DNA from: Rhyzopertha dominica
Lineage: Eukaryota; Arthropoda; Insecta; Coleoptera; Bostrichidae
DNA: 64,000 nt
NCBI GenBank assembly: GCA_025024175.1
Contig: QCXZ01000001.1
Location: 3,968,001 to 4,032,000 of the forward strand
Direction of reading: 5' to 3'
Shown here: piece after piece, positions 11,304 to 21,596 of the stretch
Numbering within the stretch: the stretch's first letter is position 1
Layout of the letters: the number at the start of each line of letters is the position of its first letter
Notes under the pieces: model-generated
Seen by the model: only the letters and a program-made list of their open reading frames with translations
Told to the model about the DNA's origin: nothing
Database searches by the model: none
Translations under genes and position numbers: made by a program

Positions 11304-13494
11304 CTTGGTTTAAGAATTAGTAGTATATTTGGGCTGCTAGCTATAGAATTTCGTTGTAATAACGAACTGGAAAAAGTTGAGTAATTTCGGGCTCGATTCG
11401 AATCATAGACTTTTTAGTACTAAACCAGAGACACATTTACACCTTCCTGTTGTCGGCATAAGGCTAGCCCCTGCACCCTTCTTAAAACAAGATGTGTGTG
11501 AGTGCACGTGTTGTCGCCACTCCCCGAGTTAGGCCGATGAATAGGCAACACACTAACATTTCTATTTTTTAGTTTCTGAACTGAATAATTGTTGATGAAA
11601 AATCTGTCGCCTGCTGGTCGCTACTTAATCATCACTTAGATGAACTTCGCCAATGGAAGTGCCCAAAAACGCGTCAAACGGTACCTACGTTAAGCTGTGT
11701 GCAACTTTTTCGCGCACCCCGTACGCGAAAATCGAAGGCACTTTAGCGGCGGACGCAGTTTAATAACGTTTCTTTGGGGCTAGCGCGCGAACTCCATGCC
11801 GTACTAACGCGTCAATAGCGCTACATATCCAATTAAAAAGGTATTTTGCAAGGTCTTTGTGTAAGCGACTGGCTGGATGAATTTGTTTGATTAGCGGGGT
11901 CCCGCGCCACTGAAGTACCTATTAATCTGAAACTAATTAGCTTTTCATTTTTCAACAGACGCCGTACAATAGAGCAGCGTACATATGTTACGAGGCCGTA
12001 CAATAAGTAATTAATTTTTAAGCTCGCTCGCTGATTGGTTTTTCCGATCCGGCGAAAAAGTTTCGCTAACGAACGCCGAGGGTATGTTTTAATTTTGAAC
12101 TTTTGTGTGCGGTGGCGACCTCTTTTGCAGAGTTAGAAAACTACTGCTTCCTCGTGACTATTTTTGACAGAACAAAAACTGCTTGTAGTGTCAACCATAA
12201 ATTAATTACCTTTGCGGTTACAAAACTGAAAATTACCCTGAACGAGAAGTTTCTAAACTGTAGCAAAACATGAATTTATCAGGGCTCTGAAGGGTTTGAT
12301 CTCATCGACAAATTTTCAGCTTGACGAGCCCAGAACAAGAGCAAAACTCGAGTTTACCAAAGTGTTCCACGTGGTACTAAATGAAGCTGAAGCAACGAAT
12401 CAAATTTAAAAACATATTAATATATCGATTCGAACTGTTGGATTATAAGCTCTCTTTTGATTTGTAATTGCAGGCTGTTTTCATAATAAGCATCGATCGT
12501 TTTTCTCGGATCACATTAATTAGCTATTGAACAAAGTGAGAAACATGTTTCGAGTTTCATATAAGAAAAAAGTTGCCGTGTTTAACGTAGAAATGCGTGC
12601 TTTCCGCCGAACGGCGGATTTGTTTCATCCATTGGTAAATACCGCTAGCGATCANCTAACAGCAGCATAGCCCGNACAATGAAAGTAGCGACATTTCCTT
12701 AATACTGTTTAGCCCTTTCTTAAGCACCGTTATACTTGTAAGATCATTATTTTTCAACGTGGTCAGTAGGCCTTCAGTGCAAAAATTTACCCGCACGATG
12801 GCATAATTTTAAGTTTGACGTTGCCTCAACGGTTATTTAGCGACTGTGTTGAAATATCGGAAGTTTAAAGCGCTAATCGCGGTGTATATAAGTAGGGAAA
12901 CCGAAGTTGAATACGTGCGCGAGGCTAATTGGGCAAAAAAGCGGCAGGGAAACTTCAATTCATCGGCGCCCCTCGAAAAGACGGAAAACAAGCCGCGCCA
13001 ACCGAGATCCGGGCCGAAAAATGAAGTGGGTATAAAATTAGTTTCGCGACGATTATATTCAAAACGTTCGGGCGCGCGGCGGGGCTTAAAAGGGTAGCAA
13101 TTAATTAACAAGGGATGGGGCTCAGTTGAAATTAACTTTCGAATAAGCAGAAGAGATTCGCCCCATTTAATTCATTAGGTATGTCTACTAAGTCCCGGAG
13201 ATTTATGAATTGCAGCGTTTTGGCAAACGCCGAACTGCCGCGAACTGTATTAGCGACGGCGACAAAACGGCGAGGAGGAAGAGTGATAGGTGCGCGCTGG
13301 TAAATGGCGGGGATTTCGCCCTAAACGCCCCGGAGAGCCTTCGAATAAATTAGCACCCCGGGAGCCCCGCGTCGCACCAACTTAAGACCCAATTAACAAA
13401 AAGTTTACTCTCTGGTCGGGAGGTTGTGTATCTCTGCTCGCTTACGAGGGAAGCGTTCGGCATCGACGTTTACTTGAAAAAATATAGTTTGGCC
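11304..13494. other. Flank with GC-rich, repeat-poor islands
   Basis: 11640-12130 and 12600-13420 are GC-richer, with many AATTAAT/TAATTA homeodomain-like cores between GC-rich blocks. Open frames on both strands at 12833-13111 overlap each other and reflect composition. A TATATAAG at 12883-12890 lies in this island, but no initiator or exon follows convincingly. No coding gene is seen. Confidence 0.4.
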
Positions 13495-13499
13495 TTTCG

Positions 13500-13715
13500 A
13501 GCAAATAATAAGTTCTGTAGAATCGTTTATTCAATCACTACCCCATCCAATCTCTCCAAAGATGAGAAAATTGCTCTCAAAAACCTCAAGATTACCATCT
13601 TGTCGGCCGATAAAGGTAACGCGACTGTAGCCCTTAATACTTCCGATTATGTGGATAAAATCGACAATCTTTCCCAAGATAGGTCATATACTCCAATTTC
13701 TTTTGATCTCAGGCC
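13500..13715 (+). pseudogene. Penelope reverse-transcriptase N-terminal scrap
   Basis: The plus-strand frame reads LSKDEKIALKNLKITILSAD followed by KGNATVALNTSDYVDKI and RSYTPI. This matches the N-terminal conserved block of Penelope reverse transcriptases (the hydrophobic-PADKGN-x-TVV-DYxxKI motif). It stops where GC-rich sequence without homology begins near 13715. No terminal repeats are visible, so it is an isolated remnant, and it covers a different part of the protein from copies I and II. Confidence 0.75.
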
Positions 13716-16700
13716 GGGTGGCGCCACCAACAAATGCGTTAGCTGAAGTTAAAAGTGAAAAACCAAGTCAGAACCCCGCGACCTGGCGCAGTGTGTAGGC
13801 TGGCACGCGAGGGCAAAGAAGTAGGGGCACGAAACGCGTTCGGGTCGCTGCAGCGCCATACATCATCCGGGCAGACATCCGGAAAATGACCACAACATCC
13901 AGAAAATAATAAGTTATGTAAGGAGTAGCGGAGATTAACTTCTTGACTTTGATGTAATGCCCGCAGCTGGCGACAGCTTAATAACTGCAGCGGCGACTTT
14001 AAATCGATACGCACCGAGATGAAGCGCAAAAAATCGCCCCGGTTTTTATTGATATAATACTGATGATGCCATGTGAGTTTGTCAGCGGCCCTCATTGCCC
14101 ATTAGCGAGATTGAACCCCCGACTTCGGGGCGCCCCCCACCCTCCGACTTCCGGCCTCCCTCCTTGCCGGTCCGTAAAGAAATTGTTTCCTCCATGGTAG
14201 GAAATGAATTAATGCATTTTGCACATACATTATTGATTGCCAGTAATATAAATGGCACAATTGTAATTTGTAAATGGACTCGGTACGGGGAAGTGCCGCG
14301 GCCGAGGCGCGGCGGACCAACACGACGGCAAACAGGCCATCAAGGATTAGTTTGAGGAAAAACACGACGTTTCATTAGAAAAATGGTCGTCGACAATCAC
14401 TACATACAAATACAGGGGCTTAATGAAAATTATGCTTTGGAGCCGGCGGTTCCGAAACTTTTACTAATAGCCGATCGAAGAAGCCTCTAGAAATGGCTGC
14501 TGATGTGCAATAGAAGTTTTTTCGATTGTTTCAATAGTTTGATGAATATTTTCTCATTCACAAATGAGGTTTACGTAAGCTAATAAAAATTTGCTGTAAA
14601 GTCTCTATTTGTGGGTCGCACAGAAAAGTTTAATGGATATATGTTGACATTTATCATTATTTTTTTTGTTCACTGAAAAAAATGGAACTAACACGAGCAA
14701 ACATTGGGAGACTTGGTGCTGCTTTTGCTATAGAAGCCCCAATGTAAAAAAATTACATAATCGGGTTAGAAGATTTTATTGTTCGTGGATATACATATGC
14801 CTTTGAACCCCAAATCGAAAGCGAGCTGTGGCCCTCGTATATAAGAATGCTATTTGGACTCCAAATTGCTTTGACTCATTCAGGGGTGAAAACAACACCT
14901 TTTTTAACGTTAGCCGACGTTGGGCAATATTGCTAAATTGGTTGAAAGCAAAACATGTCTGGATTCTGGGTTTTCAGATTAGCTAAAGCAGGTGGCCCTT
15001 TTTACGTTAATGTCACATAAAAATGACCCATCGTGGAACCATAAAATAGTCTCGCACAATATAATAACTGTTGAAGCTCTTCATCGCTCTCGCGNGTCCT
15101 CGCTACCTCATCCTCTCTCCATCGCATGCTCCAGTTACACCCCCACCCCTCCTTCTTAGCCAGGTAGTTAGTGTAAGTGCTACGCCCGCAATTGTTCAGC
15201 TGCTGATGAGTTTCAAGTGTTTCAGATGAATATTAAAACGCAAAGTAATGCATCGAGATGGATTAGGACCGGAGCCGGTAAGGATTACCCGTTTCATTAA
15301 GTTGAGTGCCTCCTCTCTGATGTATCGGGACCTCCCGTCTCTCCACTCCGGGCGTGATGGCTGTACACACGCGTTTCGGGTGGATTATCTCGCGGACGCG
15401 GAAAAAAAAAGACGCGACTTGATCCCACTTCTGAAATTATCAGCGCGACAACAAGATAGTTGCTGCATTTACGACGAGTTGCAGCGCGAATTTCCCTAAT
15501 TGGAACGGCGGCAAGATTCAATTCTTGCTTTATGGCGGCGGGGGCGTGAAGTTTGATATACGAAAGCGATATCTGACGGGGATTACTTTCCTTGATGAGA
15601 AACGAAAATCTAAAACACATTAAGGAAATTGCCATTGCTTTTAAATTAGAGCTAATTGCAGGCTGCATCCACTTAAATTTGAAATTGTTATTGAAATTAA
15701 TGTTACCCCTTTTCGTAAAGATTTGCCGTGGAATTAATGTAATTGGTTCTACTTTCGAGAGCGTAAACAGTGGGAAACCAATCCACTTAATTTCGGATAA
15801 CGGTCTCGCCCGCGTCTTGGGCGCCTGCCACCGTTGCAACCGCGCACACGTCGAACGGGTTGCCTGCATCGCAGGCCGCGGCATCCCTCTGGCGGCTGGT
15901 AGTCAAACACGCGCCCCGCCGCTTTGTCTTAACGAACAATTGATAAATATTTCGCGCTCCGGCAAACACAAACACGCCCGGTAATTGAGTTCGCCTAAGA
16001 GGCGTCCACGTTCGTTGTTTATTTTCGTCTGTGTGGAACTGTGGGCGGTTAATTTATTTAGCGCAAAGTAATCTAAATTAATGCGTAGTGATTTCAGCCA
16101 AGTCTGTGTGTGCATGCGTTATCGACACTCTTGCTACCTAATGGAAAGTAAATATCGTTCACAATCTCGAATTAAATTGTTCATTATTGCGAACGTAGCG
16201 AGCTGGGTGGGGATGGGGCGATGCGATTGCTGTCTTTGTCAGTAGGAAGGTTGGGTTTTCTAGGATCGAAAAGGGGTAGAAGTGGTCTGCCTTGACATAA
16301 TTTTAGATGACTCGGTACATTTAGGCATAGGAATACTTCTACTGGTGGTGTACAGTCACCGCAGCATTTTAAGAAATGTTGACTAAATCATCATCATTGT
16401 GCCATAAAAACATTAAGGGATAATATTTCTTAAACTGGTACGGCGACTATACGTTTGTTCAAATACGATTTATTGACTTGGAATGATAAAATTCCTGCAA
16501 CAGCCTATGTGTTCCAACTGCTGATACATCTCGACAAAAATGGCGTATTTAACGACAAATTAAGCAAGGGAATTATATTGAACGACTTTATTGGAGTTTT
16601 TAAAAATAATGTTTCATTTGCGAGCTGTGTTTTTGTGTTAAGGAATTTTGACATCACCCTCGTATAATGTCAGCAGATGCGCAATAGTAGCAAGAACAGT

Positions 16701-17600
16701 ATGTTCAGTCGACGCTATGCATATAAGAAAAAACCCTCCTTAAGTGGAAAATCGGTGAAGTTGAAGACTAAATAGAAACAACTAACTTAACTTAGTCACA
16801 ATACGTGATTATAAGAAGCAACAATTTTAAAGTTTTAAAGCCTGAATCATCAGCAAAAGATAGTAAATTAAATATCATCGAGCAATCTCACTTATATCAG
16901 CAGAGTTTACACGGTAACAAACGAACTTTGTATGTGGTGACGTCATCGAACAGTAATGCCGCGAACAGGCGCTTGCGCGTTTTACCCGCTTATAACGTCA
17001 CAGTTTCCAACGTTTAACTTTGTCATTTTTAAGCTTAACTTGGCAATGTGGAAAAAACGGGTGTGTTATTTTTACATGTAGATTCATATTATGCAATAAA
17101 AAAAACACCCCAGATAGATGTTAGTTCGCGTGTTCGCATTCCGTGCACAACGTCAAAAACGGTATTAGCAAACGATGTAGAAGGCGCCCCAAATTTATGG
17201 CGGCCGTCGTATTTTTTATCACAAGGTCATTACCTGCGCTCTAATGTTATAATATATCGGTTTCGGCCAGACGTTTTAAATAATGCCCGTTTCTCGTGCC
17301 AGGCCAGTATTAGTTGTTGCGCCGTTCCCCACCGAAATCGATGGATTTAATAAGTTTTTGGCGCATGATTATGGAAATGGACGCGTAAAAATAAAGCGGG
17401 CCGATTAATGAGTGGCGTTTACGCCGGATCGCCAGGTGATACCGTCATTAGCGTGCGCGAGATTACGTTGGTCCTTCGAGCCGGATGCCCGAGTATCGGG
17501 AATAATTATTACATGATACAGGGTGATCCGGTTGTAGCGTTTCCTATTGGACTGATCAGTCACCAGTCAAAAAAGAATATATTAATATGTATTTCATAGG
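13716..17600. other. Long GC-variable flank without supported genes
   Basis: 13716-14390, 15100-16260 and 16900-17560 are GC-richer and repeat-poor. The long open frames here (195 codons minus at 15297-15884, 130 codons plus at 15592-15984, and others) overlap on opposite strands, match no family I know and have no splice logic, so I treat them as chance. 13716-13810 shares a short diverged block with 28036-28115. 14400-15090 and 16260-16900 are AT-rich and contain nothing recognisable. Confidence 0.4.
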
Positions 17601-17618
17601 TACAAGTGACAAATTTTT

Positions 17619-17690
17619 GCTTTTACCGGGTTCGAACCCGGGGCGCGTGATTTACGCCCAAGCGCGTTAATCGCTGCGCCATAAGAGACC
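17619..17690 (-). tRNA. tRNA-like sequence (pseudo-tRNA or tRNA-derived SINE head)
   Basis: The minus strand has an A-box (TGGCGCAGCGA), a perfect B-box (GGTTCGAACCC), and a total span of 72 nt. The D arm GCGC...GCGC can form and the T arm nearly forms, but the anticodon arm and the acceptor stem (GGTCTCT against TAAAAGC) pair badly and no anticodon can be assigned. It is therefore a degenerate tRNA or the head of a SINE carrying an internal RNA polymerase III promoter. No SINE tail is evident. Confidence 0.5.
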
Positions 17691-17967
17691 ATAGAAGCAA
17701 AGATATTTTTTATCAAAATTTCTCAGTTGCACCTCGAACATCTATAGAATTATAAAAAAGATAAATTGTCGCATGATCCATGGGACAGATATCGTATACG
17801 CTGTAGAAAGAGAATCGCTATTGCTTTTTGTGGGTATCTGTTGCTCGCTTCGTAAGACGTGCATTTGTTCGTTTTGCAGCACGAAAATGCTCGGCCTTTG
17901 GTCTTANAACATTAAGCTTCTTCATTCTCATTATATACGGTTGGGGGTCTANTACTAATCTTCCCAC

Positions 17968-18258
17968 GCCCACATATTGGTCACAGAGTAACCAACTGGT
18001 TGGCTGATGAACAGATTCGTTCTTCCATGGCCTCCTCAATCGCCAGACATGAATCCTATTGAGCATGTGTGGTGGCACATGCTTCAAAGAAGGTTAACAC
18101 CATTTATGCCGAATATTCATAACCGTCCTAATTTTGAAAATCTCTTGGGGGAACAATGAAATTTGATTCCACAAGAAGCCATTGATCGATGCATTTTGAG
18201 CATGCCTAGGAGATGTCAAGCCATTATTAATTCTCGAGGTGGTAACACTGCGTACTAG
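17968..18258 (+). pseudogene. Tc1/mariner transposase C-terminal remnant
   Basis: The plus strand gives RPHIGHRVTNWLADEQIRS, then, after a frameshift at about 18025, WPPQSPDMNPIEHVWWHML, the hallmark catalytic-Glu segment of Tc1-type DDE transposases, and LQRRLTP. After an in-frame TGA, a conserved tail PQEAIDRCILSMPRRCQA follows, ending at TAG 18258. N bases at 17907 and 17952 lie just upstream. No terminal repeats were found. Confidence 0.8.
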
Positions 18259-19940
18259 GCTCACTAAGAATTGAAGAAAACTCTGTATTTTTTAATTTTG
18301 TTGTGTTTGTGTTTTGTAATTCATTATAAAATGTATCTTTCGTAAAATTTTAGTTAATTTGTATTTAATTACCAATAAAATTTCTAATTCTTTATACAAT
18401 ATTTCGGCTCTTATTGCAAGTTGCAGTTGCAAGTATTGTTAACATTGGAATAGATCCAAATTTAATGAAAACCCAGAAAAACTGTTAGTTCCTTAGACCT
18501 TTTTTTTCGTAGGGCGATTTTCTAATAAGCTAAAACTGTTTCAATGTGAAAGACGATGTTGTGGTAGTTATTTATACTATAAAGCTGTGTACCAAAGAAA
18601 GTTTCTTATCGAAGCCGTAAATGAACCTAAATAACTAGAATGTTAACCTTGAACTTTAGGAAGATTTCATTTCGTATTTTGACACGGTATCGGCCAGAAA
18701 TGTCGAAAACTATTGACAGTTCTGGCACGTTCCCGCGATCCACTTTTTTGCCATCCCCCGGGGAGCATTTTAGAGCACGGCATTCTGGTATCTCTAGAGC
18801 CATCATCGCACAAAATAAAAAAGGNATTAAAGTGAGACGCTNACTCTCGAACGCAGCAGTTACTAACGAGGGGCGCAGTTAAGNTTTCGCCAGCGTATAC
18901 TGGATTGCTTTTGTCCACGTTAATTAGACGGGACCTGGCTGTTTTATGCGGTAACAAGGCTAAAAATGGCGAAGAACCTATAAAATATACACACAGTAGC
19001 TCATTATGTCAGTGGCTGGCATTTTAACAATGCCCCGTGGTGGAACAGCCCCGATATATCCCATTTAGAGACCGCCTTGTTTATAGTAATTAATGTGCCT
19101 GTAAATTGGTTTTTTCGACACGGGGACAAAAGTTCGCTNAAAATTAATGNACAAACCGGCGGGAAAAAAGTTTGCCAATNAGGGGACTGCAGACGCGCGC
19201 GCNCGAACCGCGTCTTGAACCCAAAGGGACGGCTGAAANACCCCCCAAATTCAAATGCTGCGTCGCCAAGGTCAGTTCAAGGCTGAGGGAGACGTGTTGC
19301 GCCTGTCTGCTCGTAAGAATGTAGTCCAGTCAAATTAGACTTAAAATTTTGGCCCGGAAGGATTAACTTTTAAGTAACGACCCCCTTATTCTTTTTCAAA
19401 GTAGCTAAGCCGTTATTATATTTATTTTATTACTCCGAAAGTCCGAAAACTGTATCTATGTGGTGCATGGTATTTGGATAAGAAATTAAATTTAGTAACT
19501 GTTTAGATATTATACCACTTCAATTATTTCAGAATGGGGTCGTTCCATTGAAAATAAATAAAGTTTTTAGTTACTCTCTCAATCAGTTTTACTATCCTCA
19601 TTAGATTCATTTCGAAAATTTATATGAAGATTCCAATTTAAACCGCTATTCTACAACTGTAAAAAGTAAGCTATTGTAGACTCTTAACAAATATGCTAGT
19701 GTGGTCCAGTGTAGGCGCTCACCCATTTAACTGTTTTGTTTCAAATCTCAAAGAAAAGCGTATCGATTCAAATAAAAGGTAATAATATGTACGAATTGGG
19801 TATTTGCCATGTATTTATATTTTATTAGATTGCATATTAATAGGTAGCATCTAATCCACAATATAGCTGTGACAGCTTATAAATTCGAAAAAAATGGATC
19901 CTAAGGTGTATTTTTAATATTAAAAATGTGAATATTTAAA
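18259..19940. other. AT-rich flank plus a GC-rich island
   Basis: 18640-19330 is GC-rich with several isolated N bases (between 18825 and 19239), indicating poor base quality, and has no coding signal. The rest is AT-rich. Nothing recognisable. Confidence 0.4.
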
Positions 19941-20901
19941 GGAACCGCCAAAACGCGAACATATTGGCCGTGACGTCAGGTGTCTTGTAAATGGCCGGTT
20001 GTTTACATGTGGGGTACAGCGCGTCACACGTCAGCCTCAGCCCGTCATTTTCTCAGTTTGTTGTTTGCGTTCATTTTGTGACAAGCGTATTAAAATACGA
20101 CAAGAAAAACTTATGAGTTATGACTTCTGAAGGCATGTTCATTGTTATGGAATTTGTGTACAGCGGCGANCGGNTCAACGCGGCGGAGATGAGGAACGTA
20201 AAAGCAGCAGCATAAGTGAACTTCTTCTTGTTGGAAACATACAAATGTAAGAATCAAGAATGTACCCTAAACTTGGCATTTATTTTAGAGGTCAGAATAA
20301 ATATAAATTACCATTTATTTTCGGGGCTCTTGCGGCTCGTTTCCAGTCTGGCTAACAGTCAAATATATGGGGAACAACGTCGTTCTTTATTATAACATTT
20401 CCCTCTATCAACTTATAACGCATACAATTTTTCATATCCCCTTCAAGCTACAACAAAATGGAAAGTGAATGGTAAACACTTATAACCCCAAAAAGAATAA
20501 TAAAACTTACAGTAAGAATTAAGATGATCTACACAACAGAAAAACAAACTTTGCGATTTCGGTATATCATGTCTAGGGGCCTTAAACAACCTTTTCATAT
20601 GTTGATAATCTCCAGGAACGGTTACAAAAATTTTGTTAGCTGTACTGACTGAAGTACTTTTATAACCTTGTACAAAACAACACTTGTTTTGTTTTCCATA
20701 CATAATAGATGCTTGTAAAACACACAAATAACTTTTTGGTGCGGCCTCTTACACCGTCCTTTCAATAAACACCACACAAAAGCTTTTCCAATGCAAGAAT
20801 GATACTACACCATTAAACAGCACGCTCCTCGATAATGTTTACATGACACTTGACGTCACGAGTTGAATAACCTTGGATAGAAGCGTTTTGGCGGTGACTC
20901 C
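19941..20901 (-). mobile_element. DNA transposon derivative carrying a THAP-domain remnant
   Basis: Inverted ends: the left starts GGAACCGCCAAAACGC and the right, reversed, GGAGTCACCGCCAAAACGC. Subterminal GTGACGTCA-GTGTC-TGTAAA blocks are also mirrored (about 19970-20010 and 20835-20870). The interior minus strand encodes a decayed THAP zinc finger. The exact ends and the target duplication could not be fixed (flanks TTTAAA and TAAGAT do not match cleanly), so the superfamily is open; P, Kolobok and IS3EU/ISL2EU-type elements are known to carry THAP domains. Two N bases occur near 20170. Confidence 0.6.
20443..20727 (-). pseudogene. THAP-domain fragment
   Basis: The 94-codon frame contains KCCFVQGYKSTSVSTANK, FVTVPGD, KRLFKAPRHD, then PKSQSLFFCCVDHLN. 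This is the THAP C2CH layout (Cys-x2-4-Cys ... Cys-x2-His with a central hydrophobic-Pro-Lys and Trp/Phe). The second Cys of the first pair is replaced by Tyr (CxxGYKST where CxxGCKST is usual), so zinc binding is probably lost. It lies in an element with matching inverted ends and probably derives from the DNA-binding domain of its transposase. Confidence 0.65.
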
Positions 20902-21264
20902 TAAGATTCGAATTTCAGACCTGAAATTGTCTACCTACAAATATTTATTTTGTTTTTTTAACATGGCGTACGATATATATGCACTTCAAGATTCATTTTA
21001 CGTAATTTTCAAAAAAAGTGATAATACCCAATTACTCTCAATTTATGGAGTATTTCTACAGTTTTTGAGTAGGCACTAAATCAAACTTTTACTTTACGGG
21101 TAAAGTTTCAAGTACTGCAACAATTTTGGCACCTCTGAGAGCAGCTTTTAACATGGTTAGTTGAACTAATTCCGGTCATTCGAACTACTACGGTACATTT
21201 GAACTACTCGATCACTGCGAGCTTTAGGACTCATCGTATGGTCAAAAAAATTAAAGTGGCCTAC

Positions 21265-21596
21265 CTGAGTCGGCGTTTCCAGTGGTCGGCGCCGTCGTTC
21301 AGTCCCTGCTCCTCCTCGGCCTTCCCACCTTGCCCTTCCTGACGGTCGTCGTCGCCGCCGAGCTCTTGAGCAGCTTGTGCCAGTCCTGTTCGCAGACGAG
21401 GCTGCCGGCCAGCATGTAGTACCTGTCCCCGGCGACCAGGGGCGACCCGCACTTGCTGCACGCGAAGCACTTGAGGTGGAACACGTGCAGCGGCGCCCCC
21501 GGCTGGTGGGCGGAGGGCCCCCCCGACTTCATCACGAACTCGCTGGCCGGTATCGTCTGGCCGCAAGCCGAGCACGCTCCCGAACTGCCGAACAGC
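21265..21596 (-). CDS. LMO4: LMO4 last coding exon: LIM2, basic tail, stop
   Basis: The acceptor CCCGCAG|GCTG at 21596 supplies the last base of the split Arg codon. The frame continues LFGSSGACSACGQTIPASEF, then HVFHLKCFACSKCGSPL, RYYMLAGSLVCEQDWHKLL, ending in a TGA at 21301-21299. This is a full LIM2 domain with ligands CxxC, HxxC, CxxC, CxxD. Compared with the compact vertebrate LMO4 LIM2 there is a Gly/Pro-rich insertion of about 11 residues between the first Cys pair and HLKC. After the stop the exon runs on to a good donor (CTCAG|GTAGGC, boundary 21265/21264), implying 3'UTR splicing or an alternative transcript end. Two longer open frames here on other phases are GC-driven shadows. 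Confidence 0.95.

Noticed and set aside
12833..13111. Paired frames on both strands plus a TATATAAG box at 12883
   Set aside because: The frames are mutual shadows and no initiator, exon or product follows the TATA-like sequence.
15297..15984. Long overlapping open frames on both strands (195 and 130 codons)
   Set aside because: Opposite-strand overlap in a GC-rich island, no recognisable domain, no splice logic; treated as chance.
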